Below are positions 47,816-58,866 of a stretch of DNA of 64,000 bases, in pieces. How positions within the stretch are numbered: position 1 is the stretch's first letter; every line of letters begins with the position of its first letter. The position numbers were made by a program, and so were the translations under genes. The stretch comes from Lingula anatina. Lineage: Eukaryota; Brachiopoda; Lingulata; Lingulida; Lingulidae. Location: the NCBI RefSeq assembly GCF_001039355.2, contig NW_019775813.1, positions 214,886-278,885 of the forward strand, in the 5' to 3' direction. The notes below the pieces were generated by a model that saw only the letters and a list, made by a program, of their open reading frames with translations, was not told the DNA's origin and ran no database searches.

Positions 47816-50800
47816 GCTCATAACCAGTGATTAGTGCAGAAGTGGAAATATTTGTCCTTTAGTGCTTCTTTTACCTCATATTGTACCATATCACCTAGAA
47901 CTACAATCAAGGGAAGAATTTGTTTTATGATAGTAGAACAACACAAAACAAAAAAAAAAATGCCCTTGTTCCAGTCCTAGTAAACCAGATACATAATCAA
48001 CATAGATATTCATATTAATTTCATCAATTAAATTAATACAGACTATTTTAAGTTCTTAATGATAAGCATATGCATATGATTGTAGTAGATCGACTTTAGA
48101 CCACTCTCATTTATTAGACAACGAATATACGTTGGTACGGTTGAAGCTTTCTTTTGTCAGCGGTTGTATTAAAGTTTGTGTGTTGATGGATTTACTCTTA
48201 CATGCTTATGAAAGTGAATTATATTATATACCTCTAAATTGTTTAGACTAGCATGTAGGATAGACAAAAATTTTAAGTGAATGCTAGATGGACGGTCATG
48301 AAGTTGATTATGCTCTCTGTTTCTTCCTATTTAGAAGAATGCCAACCAATGAAAGACAAAAATCTAGGTCAAATGAACCAAATAGAGCTAGTCTAAATGT
48401 AAATTGTGTAAAAAGTCACCTTTTGTAAATGTTTCAAGTACTTTTAATTTTATATTAAACCCTCATAATTTAACACCATTTTGCATTCATTGTAATTATA
48501 TAACTAGAGTAGCATGCATGCTGTTTCATTTGTTATATTCACTCAAAGAGTGCTGATGTAACTGTAGTTAATGCACAGATACTGATGATGTCAGATAGTA
48601 TCTATGGTAACTATTTTATTGATGACATCATCAGTTTGGGTGTAGTTGTGTTGAAATGTTGTATGATTCTGACTTCCATTTGATATTTAAATGTGTCTGT
48701 ACATGAATGTTAATAACAAAATGTTTGTAATTTTTTTTATTTGACAGCCATTGGCTATTTTGTTTATTTTTAAAAATTAGTGATAGGTTATCCGCTACTA
48801 GTTTATTTTCCCCACTTTTATCACATAGGCATAATTAACTTACTTTTCATATGGCATTTATTGTCATGAAATATTTTCAACCTGTTTATTTTATCTTAAT
48901 CACATTTGAATTGTCTGGCACGTATACTTTTATACGCCTTTTATATATGAGTGCTCTTCACAATCATTGATTCATATAATTCTAGTTTTGACACCATCAG
49001 AATAAAAGACATCATCCGAATGCTGTACATTTCAAAGATTTGTCTGGGGTGGATTTAAGCAGTCTGCTACAGTTCTGGAAATTGTAAATTTTTTCCAAGA
49101 GGTCTCAAATTTTTGAATATCTGTAATTTCGGAAGTCTAGACTATTAGTAGCATGGACAGAACATTGTCAGTATAGGCTTCTTCTGTCACATTTAACTGA
49201 TTTTGATTTTTTTTCCAGAATTAAATATTTTTATGGTGTCTTAGTTTAGAAAGGCATGTGTGCAGTAAAGATCTACTATTATTGACATAATTTTAGACAT
49301 AAGCTTACTCCATTTAGTATTTCAACCAAGTACTGGTATATGTATACAATATAATTTTGTTTTGTGACTCTGTGTTTACTAGATGTTCAGATGTGAAATT
49401 TGTAAGCATTTTATGTATACAGTGAGCAAAAATAAATGTCACTTTTTTACATTTGTTTGTTGTTATCATCATATTTCTTTATTATTAATCGAGTAAAGCC
49501 AGTTTTGTCATGCTTAACTGACTGGAAAAGGTTGACAGCTTTGCATTGCAGAGTTGGAATTCTCTACACCAACGGAGTCACAGGGTTGATGTCTTTCTTC
49601 GTGAATGCATGTATCTTTCAAATATTTTAAGTGTGTTACATACTAAGTGTAAGAGACTGTGACGTGGTACTGGTCATGGAACATGAGCAATCCCTGCACC
49701 CTTCCTTAATTTGTTTTATATCTGAGGGGAGGTTGCAGCTACAATGTGGTTTTTATTACGTTTAGAGAGGAGCCGAAGTGAACGCACAGGATCAATTCAA
49801 AGTTTAACTGTGGGTTAGTTTAGTTAGTCTATTGTCGAGAAAAGCGATAGGTGGAACTCTTCTAAAAAAGTGGTAAATTGTGTGTCAATGTACATGGGTG
49901 TAATGTCTTTCATATTTTTAGAATAATTCTCCATATTCCTCCCTGGATTTTTTCTCAAGCACTCTTGTGGTGGACCAAAAGCAGCAATTGGCAGTTAGCA
50001 AATGAGAAGTCATAACAAGACCATTCATTACAAGTTGCTGTTAAAGTCCTCAATTCTAATGTGTGCCTCCCAGCTACAACAATGCGCAGCAATATATCTC
50101 CCAAATGGTCGTGTAATGTCTATTTAGCTATTCCTGGTACATTGATGTGATTGTCCATTCTTAGAAATCCAGGCATTGTCAGTATTATTACCAAGATTGG
50201 ACCAGATTTGATGTGGTAATGGTTCTCTTCTATTCTGTTAAGTTGTTATGGGTTTCAATTGTCATTGCTTACACATGCAGACAGATTGTTGTCAAGATTT
50301 GAAAGCAAACAAAGGAAAAGGATATATTTGTTGTCTTTGGTGTGCAAAATTAAGAACTTGCCTGGGTATAAAAACATGTTAAGGTACCTTTCAGTAAAAT
50401 TATTCATATGATAATACTGTCAAGTGAAATCCAGCAGAAAGTGGGCCATTTTTTTAATTGAGTTTCTACAATTACAATTAATGATTATTTTTAAAATTTC
50501 AGGTTCAGAATTATATTTCTAAGTAGATTAAACATTGAAACTGCCAAAATGTAAGAAAAAATTGTAATTTTTACATGGAAAATTGTCTGAATCATTTGTT
50601 GGCTACAACAAATTTATGTATAACATGCATAACAACAAAAAATTTGTTGTAACCATCTAAATAAAATTAAATTGTTAGCTTTATCTGCATTAATATATCA
50701 ATTAGTGTAGAAAATGCGTCATGGGACACTGTTTTAAAAACTAATGAAGTGATGCTTTTGATATTTTTCATTTTTCAACATACAAGAATGAAAAAATAAA

Positions 50801-51724
50801 AGTGTGATATTATTTATAGATACTAATATCTTGATCTCCCTTTGTTAAATGATTCTGTCTTGTTTGTGGGTATGTGTCAAGTGAATGTTGTGAAATACAG
50901 TAACTGCTGACAAAATACAAACAATATTACAAGGCTCCCAGTGATTTCAAGTAATGAACAAATTTCATCCTGACAGTAAGACAAAAGGTAGATATATTCA
51001 GTAGTCCAAGAATGGTACCCCACAGTATGAAGTGAATGGTAGTGTACATGTATTATACATGATGTATTATAAAAGTTTCACAAAGTTCCTACATGAAATT
51101 CAGTACTCTGCATGAAGTAAAGCTTTTTTTTTAAATAAGATTGTGTAAGACTAGCACTAGCAGAACAGCAATAGTCAACAACTTTTCAATGTCTGCACAA
51201 AAGTGCATCTTTTATATAGGGTCACTGCTGCATCAAATTATTCCCATTTAAGACATTTGACTTTATCCCAACCACAAACAGCACCAAGTCAGAACTTTTA
51301 ATTATTTCAGACTCTTAAACTGTTCAAAGAAACACAATGGGCAATGCAACCAAAAAATTGTTTGAATTTTGTCAAAATCGTTGTAGCTTAGTTGGTAAAT
51401 TGCTTGTGTTTATGTTTGTAGACCCCTACCAACCCACGGATGGTACAGAACGTATGTATAGTGCAATATTTCCTCATGTTTTCCAGCTTCAGTTGTACTA
51501 ACTTTGCCATTACTATTATAGTTATGAACTGGGGATGGTGATACATTTTGGAAAAGAATTAAAAGAGACCATGGTACCAGTAGGTATCTTTTTAGAGTGA
51601 AAAAAAAAAAATTGTTGTGTTGATAATTTACTAGTGATTTGGCATTAGATTTTGAAGACAAATGAGACCGTCTCTTTTTCTGATTTGTCTATAAATGTAT
51701 TGCCTTCTTGTGATGATAATAGAG

Positions 51725-51727
<3 letters not shown>

Positions 51728-51782
<55 letters not shown>
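51728..51782. repeat. (TA)n microsatellite
   Basis: About 55 bases of uninterrupted TA repeat. Confidence 0.95.
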
Positions 51783-51785
<3 letters not shown>

Positions 51786-54220
51786 CAGTTAAGGCGTGTA
51801 TCAGAGACATGCTTTGATATGCCTAGTCCAATCATTTTATGCTTACTTAACATTGGTGGCAGCGGTGGGATTTTCTTACTAAATGTATAGCCTATACTCT
51901 TACATATTATGCACGAAAATGATGTTGTTTATCTAAAGAAAAGAATTGTTAGGTCAACAAACTGTTTTCATATGAGATATTGCCAACTAAAATTCAAGTG
52001 TTGACTAAATCATTATTTTGCTGAATTTTCTTTTGGTTTGTTTAACACTTAGATAAGTTTCCAGTTTATGTTTTCCATAGTTTTAGTGATTCTTTGTTTA
52101 ATTTCAAAAAGAAAAAGAACAAAAGGTTGTTACTTTTTACTTTTGATTGACCACAAGTTTGGTATCACGTTTTAGCATGTATTGATTAAAACCTTTTAAA
52201 TTTTATGTACACAATCATATTATATTATTTGAACACAATAGTTTTTAGTTATTATTTCAAGCATTTGCTCGATATTTTTAATAAAATTATTATGTTTTGT
52301 TGATAGCATGTTTAGATTGCATCTTGGCACTTTTGTTTCAGCATTTAATAAGAAAGAAAACAACTTTTTTTAGTATATTGTGAAACTTTGGATATGATGC
52401 TTATTTCTTTTCTTTTCTTTTTTTTTTAATTCAAATAATTCCATCACATTTCTGTGTTTGGTAATTTCTGTTGTACTTGGGTTTACAATGGGCTAAAACT
52501 ACTTTCGGTGCTTTTCTTCATTTGTTTATTATTATTATTAATATTATTATTATAATTTTATTACCTGTTAACATAAGTAAAAGTGCTTCATTATTAACAT
52601 TTAATAACCAGATAGCATTATTGCAGTGAAAGCCTTCAATTAATGAAAGTGTGGCTAAAGTGATTTTGTTGAAGAGAGCAAAACTACTGACTGAAGTTAT
52701 CACATAGATGATAGAAGTACAAAATGAAATATTTACATAAAAATTACAAAGTTGAGAGTGATCACACTCGCCAGCGTACATTTAGTCAGTCAGAACCTGC
52801 AGATATATTTGGAGAGAACAAATTAATCATGCATCTTATAAAACGGTATGAATATTTGGACATGCTTGCACATTATGACAGTTGATAGCTTTAACTGTAG
52901 CCGGCCACTGAAAATAAAAGCTGGATTTGGGCATGAGTATCTGTAATGGTTCTAAATAATTCTGTGATAACATGCTTCAAATATCTGCTTAGAATGCTCT
53001 TTTGGTAGTAATAACCTTTATTTCTTTTCGCAGAAAATGCTGAGCTATTATTTATGGTAGTAATCTTGGCTAATGATATTTTCAAACTTGAAAAATGTTC
53101 AACTAAAAATCTGAAGTGAAAACTGACATGAAGTGAAGCCCTGAAAAGCCAAATTACTCTATCACAAAAGTTTTCAAGCTGATCATCACCCTTGTGGTTG
53201 AACATTTTGCTTATGCCTTCTTACTAAACAAAAACCTACCATCATGTTATGCATGAAAATATTTCTTCCTATTTAAAGGTATTACATATGTAAAAGCATT
53301 GTTATATGCATGTATTTACTCACAGTGTATTAGCTATTGATCCAGTTAAGAATCTTGTTTTTTGTTTATATAATATCATATCATATGTGCAATTTGATGG
53401 TACTGATATTATTATATTTAATATATATTTCATATACTCAGGAAATAGATTAAGGCAATGTTCTTACTTGTTTGATTTTCCAGATATGTGTATTTCATAT
53501 AACCATACTCAAAAATCATTTTTAACCGTGCCAAATTCATAGCATTCTTTTTCAGGAGTTCCACAAAATATTGAACTTTTTTATTAAGAAATTGTAAATG
53601 TATCTCAAGGATGCCCATGCATATAAGCTATAAACATTTCTTGAATTATATTATGCTGCATGATCTGAAACGAGAGCAGCTCGGACAAACTTGATGCTTG
53701 TCTTTGTCTTTATTTTCATTACCATTGCTTTAATTGTTATCTAAACTTCACTATTCTCCTAAACTGCCTTTTATCTTCATTTTTATCTCTTTCAAGTAGT
53801 ACATTTTGGCCAGATTTTCCTGTATTTCTGCTTGCATTTGGTATTTTGGTTAATTTTATTCCATTTCCCCCTCCTGTTTTTAAGAACTCGTATGGTAAAT
53901 TCCTAACCTTTTTTTTTTTTAAGATGAAAAGAGGTTCTATTTTGTTTGGCAATTTTCCTGTTTATATGTTACATAGCCAAAATTTTCTATCTAACATATC
54001 GGAATGTCAGTTTTTGTCAGAAGCCCCTTCTCCTTTGTATTAGTTCTCAACAAAACATGTAACAGATGAAGTTATTTTGTTTGAAACAAGTACATAACAC
54101 AGCAGAAAGGAGGAGGCAAAATTATCCATTTTTATCTTGGTTTGGCCTACTCATTCCCCACTTCTCGTCACTTTGTACTACTTCTCCACTTCACTGAGTG
54201 TTTTCTGTGTCCTGTTATAG

Positions 54221-54286
54221 AACCCAACACCACGTTAAGTTATGCTGCTGAGAACACTACGCTGAGCCTGGGTAATCAGAGCACAG
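54221..54286 (+). CDS. Fas2: Cassette exon: juxtamembrane Ser/Thr/Asn-rich linker
   Basis: A 66-nt exon with acceptor TCCTGTTATAG and donor GTAAGT, symmetric phase 1, so it can be included or skipped without a frame change. It encodes about 22 residues (EPNTTLSYAAENTTLSLGNQ...) with two NTT glycosylation sequons, placed between FN3-2 and the transmembrane exons. It parallels the small alternatively spliced linker exons near the membrane in vertebrate NCAM. Confidence 0.8.
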
Positions 54287-56112
54287 GTAAGTGCCAAGTG
54301 CATGGAGAGAGCGTAGGGACGCCGTTGTTCCCATTGGCCTGCATGGAGTATGACAGGCGTAGGAGTTATTTCAGTAGCCAGCTTCACATTTAACAGACAG
54401 CTCTGATTTCTGGCACGATTGGCAGCATATGATATACTTTCTTATATTGAAAGAGGAACTTGATGAGAGGAACATTGCAATTGTTCCTTGTAGCTGTAAT
54501 TGAACTTTTGGTGACATAGTTACCTTTGGTTTGGATAGCAAGTTACCACTGTTTTGGTTATTCTGTCCCTTTTAGTGGTAATAATAAAGGTTTGTGTAGC
54601 TATTGTTAAAATATGATTCCATAGAGGAATTCTCAAGAAAAGCTCTTCCCCATTAAGAAATTCTCCAGAAAACTTTTTCCTCTCTTAATGCTTGTAGACT
54701 TTATACAATTTGAAAGTTGAAATCTTGAGCTGTCTGGATTTGTGAGGGACTAAGGGCACCATTGCCACCCTGTCATGAAAGAGATCACAAACTCTGGCCT
54801 GCGGACTAACTCATGCAAGTCCACGCCAAGATCAGTCTTATCTGGTTACTCTTGCTTCTGTTCTGTTCAATCTGTTTTCGTTTTGTCAGCTAAAAAAGTA
54901 GCTTTCACAACTGCCAAAGCATGACTGTTTGAGCTCCTCTTCTTCTCCCTTACAAAAACCTCCTAGGTATCTTGAGGCATGTAAGGTCCGTGCATTCTTC
55001 TCTCTCCTGGAAAAGTCTGATAGATTGTCACTCTATAGTAGTAAAGTATAGAATACTTGCTGTATATATATATATACATGTGTATGTACATATAGGCGAA
55101 TGAGACCTTAGCTAGTCCAGCCATGATAGTCTGGTAGTCCTACAGTGACGCTGTGTGACCTGCACACATTATTAGGTGCATGACGATGTATTTCATCCTC
55201 TAAGCTTTAGAAAAAAAGAAAAGGAAAAAAGGACTGACTGTCAACCACAACAACATGCATCATAATTAACCAGTTTAAAAAGGGAGAAGCAATAAATTAC
55301 ACAGAAAATTTCAACACTTGATTAAAGCATTTCCGAGGCTCCAGGTGAAAACTATTTGTATAGTTTATATGTACATCTAAGTGATTGTTTGAGAGTAAAG
55401 GTACCTTGACAAAACTTAAAAACTTCTGCATTTTAGTTACCATTCAAAGAGGAATTTGCATAGCCTATATCTCAAATGTTTGAACAAGTATTTACAAAGC
55501 AAGTGGTTAAAGATAGGTTCTTTGCCAAGGCTTGCATGAACAGGGATCGTTATCATTATTATTTCAAAAATCTATGACGCATGTGCCCCCATTGATAAGA
55601 TTCCGTGACTCGGAAAGCATGCTGTGGCTGTAAGAAAGTTAGTAGCATGGTGTGCTTACAAGTTGATACATCCAACACACAAACATGCAGTTATATAATG
55701 TCAAGCTTGAGTGAATTTTACTAATATATTGAAAGCTAACGAAATGTTGCTGCTGAATTTTTTAAGTTGACTGTTGCACCAGCTTGCCCAGATGGCAGAT
55801 GTCTTTTCAGTTTATTAAGATTGTTCACCACTAATCTCTGTATAAGAAACTTTGAAACTTATATTTTATGCAAATTTGATGTTTCCTTGTATTTTTCCAT
55901 AAGACTTTGAAAGTTTCTTCAAATTCTAATTTTCAAACTTAAAACTTGTAAATATCAGCAGCATTTAAAAAAATTTTTCAAATGGTTGTGAAATGCTAAA
56001 ATTATAAAAAATTTGATCATGGACTTGAAAAGTAAATTTTGTTGTGTCCCATCGTGTTTTTGCCAACTTTTCACGTTTTTCTGTATTCCATGCACTGTTT
56101 TATAACAACTAG
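54287..56112. other. Intron between the two linker cassettes
   Basis: Noncoding. A short TA/TG stretch occurs near 55059-55095. Nothing else recognised. Confidence 0.65.
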
Positions 56113-56157
56113 GAAGCACTCCCAGTTACACCACACCAATACCAATAGGTACCAAGG
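56113..56157 (+). CDS. Fas2: Mini-exon: 45-nt Pro/Thr-rich linker
   Basis: Begins after AACAACTAG and ends at a strong GTGAGT donor; symmetric phase 1. Encodes about 15 residues (STPSYTTPIPIGTK with the split glycine), a Thr/Pro-rich string that could carry O-linked sugars. A weaker GT nine bases earlier would give a 36-nt version, also in frame. Short length makes this less certain than its neighbours, but splice sites, phase and location agree. Confidence 0.65.
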
Positions 56158-56667
56158 GTGAGTAGTACATACTCCTTAATGAAAGGGGGAGGCACTTGCC
56201 AAGATGATACTACTTCTGAAAAAAGAATCCACTTGGCTGATGATACCACATTTGAATTGTTGGTCATTTTTTAAGGATAAGAGTTAGTTCAAAACCAAAA
56301 TGCTTCATGGTTCTCAAAATAAACAGCAGTTAGTCATAATTTATATAGCATATGGAACTATTTTGTATATATAATACAACCTTTATTTCTACTAGTTTTG
56401 CATATTAAATCAGACTATCGTAGTGGCATTACAACATACCTTCAAATAGATGTTCTAATATTACTCTCTTCTCTATGTCACCCTATATATGTGACCTTTG
56501 TTTTTCTTGTTAGAACTTGTATATCTGCACATTGTTACTCTCTGACCTGTTACATTCACCACATTTGTTTCAAAAGTTGCATTTCATACAGATGTATATT
56601 TTTGACATTTTACCATGATTATTGTATTTACCCTTCAATCCCCTAATTTGCAAGCTCATTTTTTCAG
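56158..56667. other. Intron before the transmembrane exons
   Basis: Noncoding, with a T- and C-rich run leading to the acceptor. No other structure seen. Confidence 0.7.
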
Positions 56668-56986
56668 CAAAGGCAGAAACTGTGGAAATAACAACAAAAT
56701 CTTGGCCAGTGTGGGACGCTGCCATTCAGTTTCCAGAGCAGATAGAACTGAGAACAGAGATTGTCATTGTTATTGGTGTCATTGTAGTCATTATAGTACT
56801 GACTGCTGTAGATGTAGCTTGTTATTTCACTGCCCGCTGTGGCATCATGCACCTCGTCATGACACGGTGCGTGCGCAAAAGGCGCAGGGACGCCTACATT
56901 GCAGGAAATAATTCTAACAGAGGGCAGAGTGAAGAGTTGGAGATGTTGAGAGCCAGCCCGGATGAGACTTACTTCAGCTATGAGGG
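56668..56986 (+). CDS. Fas2: Alternative transmembrane exon A (basic cytoplasmic segment)
   Basis: Acceptor CTCATTTTTTCAG, donor GTGAGT, phase 1 in and 2 out. About 34 extracellular residues come first. The hydrophobic helix EIVIVIGVIVVIIVLTAVDVACYF follows, split here as EIVIVIGVIVVII and VLTAVDVACYF, then CGIMH. The cytoplasmic part is strongly basic next to the membrane (RCVRKRRRDAY) and ends DETYFSYEG, with two tyrosines near acidic residues. It shares the pattern D-V-x-C-Y-F...C-G with exon B, so the two look like descendants of one exon. Reading through the donor would stop at a TGA straight away. Confidence 0.9.
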
Positions 56987-57058
56987 GTGAGTAGTTGTTA
57001 TGAAAATTACAATTCTATTTCTTTCAGTTTGTAACCCAGATGTGTTCTTTACTTTTAG

Positions 57059-57284
57059 GAGCTGCAAAAACTGGTGCTTCAAAGAAAGAAGGCCTCTCAA
57101 CGGGCGCCATTATTGGCATAGTGATTGCCATCTTTTTCGTGCTCCTGATTATTCTTGACGTTTCTTGCTACTTCATAAACAATTGTGGCGTGCTCATGTG
57201 CATGTGCACTCAGCTCTGTGGCAAGAAAACACCTGCCGATCCAGCTAAACATAAAAAGGCTGCCGATGTGGAGAAAGGAACTGG
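57059..57284 (+). CDS. Fas2: Alternative transmembrane exon B (NCAM-like)
   Basis: Acceptor TTCTTTACTTTTAG, donor GTAGGT, phase 1 in and 2 out, 72 bases downstream of exon A. A short Lys-containing extracellular lead (AAKTGASKKEG) precedes the helix (STGAIIGIVIAIFFVLLIIL), then DVSCYFINNCGVLMCMCTQL and CGKKTPADPAKHKK. The juxtamembrane cysteines match the palmitoylated Cys cluster known in vertebrate NCAM. Because exon A leaves phase 2 and exon B needs phase 1, joining A to B would shift frame and hit a stop, so the exons should be mutually exclusive. Confidence 0.93.
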
Positions 57285-58106
57285 GTAGGTGTTCCATATT
57301 GATATGCTCAAGCTTTCATCTTCTGACCTGCTCTCTCCGTCTCCACCTCTTATCTTTCTTCCAGCCTCTTCTTTAATTCTAAGCACCAGCAGCTCTGAGC
57401 AGTTTTCTTTAAAGACTACAACATGCTCCCTGGCTCAAGGAAAAAAATCTTATTCATATGGCTCCGTGACTGAGATGCCACATAATAGTTTTAGTTCTCT
57501 TTTGTTGAGCTGAGCTGAATTTTATAAATGAAGTGGCTTTTGGGCATGGCTACTCTTGACTTGAAATTAGATTGGCTATTTTTTTTGCAGTTATGAGCAT
57601 TTAAATCATTTTTTTTTAATTAAATCTAGAAGAACATTTGTTTGGTGGTGGTAGTGGTGCTGCTGAGCTTAACACTCTGTTTGTAGAATAGTATTGTCTT
57701 GTTTGATTTGTCACATTAAGTTACCTGTTCATTCATGTATTGTCATAACTAATGCATTGGTGGGCCCAGCCAGCTGTGGATCTACAACTGCTATAGTTGA
57801 GAAATCATCTCACCTAACACAATAGAGAACTAAAATTGTGACCAACTATCACAACTACTGCAATGGACACCCTGACAGATAGTTAGTTGACACAATTTAC
57901 ACGGTGGATAACTAAAATGTGTCTAAGTGTCGCATCTACCACAGCGTATGCCCAGATACAGACCAGATGAAGTACTTTTAAGTACCTTTTTTATAAAAGG
58001 TACCAACTACCACTATTAAAAAAAAGAAAAGAAAAAACAGACAAAGGACATTTAAAAACCAATCATTTGTTTGAAATAATACAATGTTCCCTATTGTTTC
58101 CTATAG
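57285..58106. other. Intron after transmembrane exon B
   Basis: Noncoding. A pyrimidine-rich stretch lies at about 57310-57390. Nothing else recognised. Confidence 0.65.
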
Positions 58107-58172
58107 AGACGAAGGCAATGATGTCCAGATTCTGGTAGAGGACCATGATAATGGAGAAGACAACTTGGAGGA
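58107..58172 (+). CDS. Fas2: Cytoplasmic tail exon 1 (acidic cassette)
   Basis: 66 nt, acceptor TTGTTTCCTATAG, donor GTAAGA, symmetric phase 2, accepting either transmembrane exon. It encodes about 22 mostly acidic residues (DEGNDVQILVEDHDNGEDNL). It can be skipped in frame. Confidence 0.85.
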
Positions 58173-58495
58173 GTAAGAAAGATGATTATAAATTGAGTTT
58201 CAGTTTTAAGAATGTTTTTGATCATTAGATGTATTTTCATTGGTTTTACTGACCCTGTTGCTGGGGTAATGGGCAGTAGAAACTGTTGCAAATAACAAAC
58301 CTGATTTTGATTAACAATTTGAAAATCACCTCTGCCTGACTAACCTTTTGCTATATTCAAACCACGGAGTGTCAACAGTATTTTTTTTTTTTTTTTTTTA
58401 ATTTTCCAAAATTTTATAAAGAGATACAGTCAAGTCTTTAATTTTAATTTGCTACAATTGACTTTGAGATGGTGACAATTTTGTCAAGTGGTTTG

Positions 58496-58526
<31 letters not shown>

Positions 58527-58794
58527 GTAATTTGTAGTTTGCAACCACTGTTAGGGCAAATTGATAAGAATAAGTTTCTATCCAAGTATAAAATTGCAAA
58601 ATATTCTTATTCCCAAATTGAAATAAAAATCAAGCTGTCAAACAGAAGACTGCCAGAATTTTTTTCTTTTAAAATTTCCTAAAACTTTGACACTGTCATT
58701 ATAAATGTAGTGTCAGTAAAATCAACTTTGTTAATGTGCATTCCCAAATAAGTTAGTTATGCCTGACATTGTGTTGCTTTATTTGTTATCGCAG
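58173..58794. other. Intron between tail exons 1 and 2
   Basis: Noncoding, with two long T-runs (about 58381-58399 and 58500-58526). Confidence 0.75.
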
Positions 58795-58866
58795 AGAATG
58801 TAAACAACCATTGCCTGAAGATGATGAAATTCTTCCAATAGATGGAGCCACTGAGGCTGGAGAGGA
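58795..58866 (+). CDS. Fas2: Cytoplasmic tail exon 2 (acidic cassette)
   Basis: 72 nt, acceptor TTGTTATCGCAG, donor GTAAGA, symmetric phase 2. Encodes an acidic stretch (ECKQPLPEDDEILPIDGATE...), rich in Pro, Glu, Asp and Thr. A second in-frame cassette whose boundaries have the same sequence pattern as tail exon 1. Confidence 0.85.

Larger units (their letters stand above)
46528..54220. other. GPI-isoform 3' UTR and large intron of the transmembrane isoform
   Basis: No coding exon recognised. Candidate polyadenylation signals for the GPI transcript include ATTAAA near 46829 and AATAAA near 49431; neither can be confirmed. The stretch also contains a small inverted-repeat element (47698-47815) and a long (TA)n tract (51728-51782). 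Confidence 0.6.
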
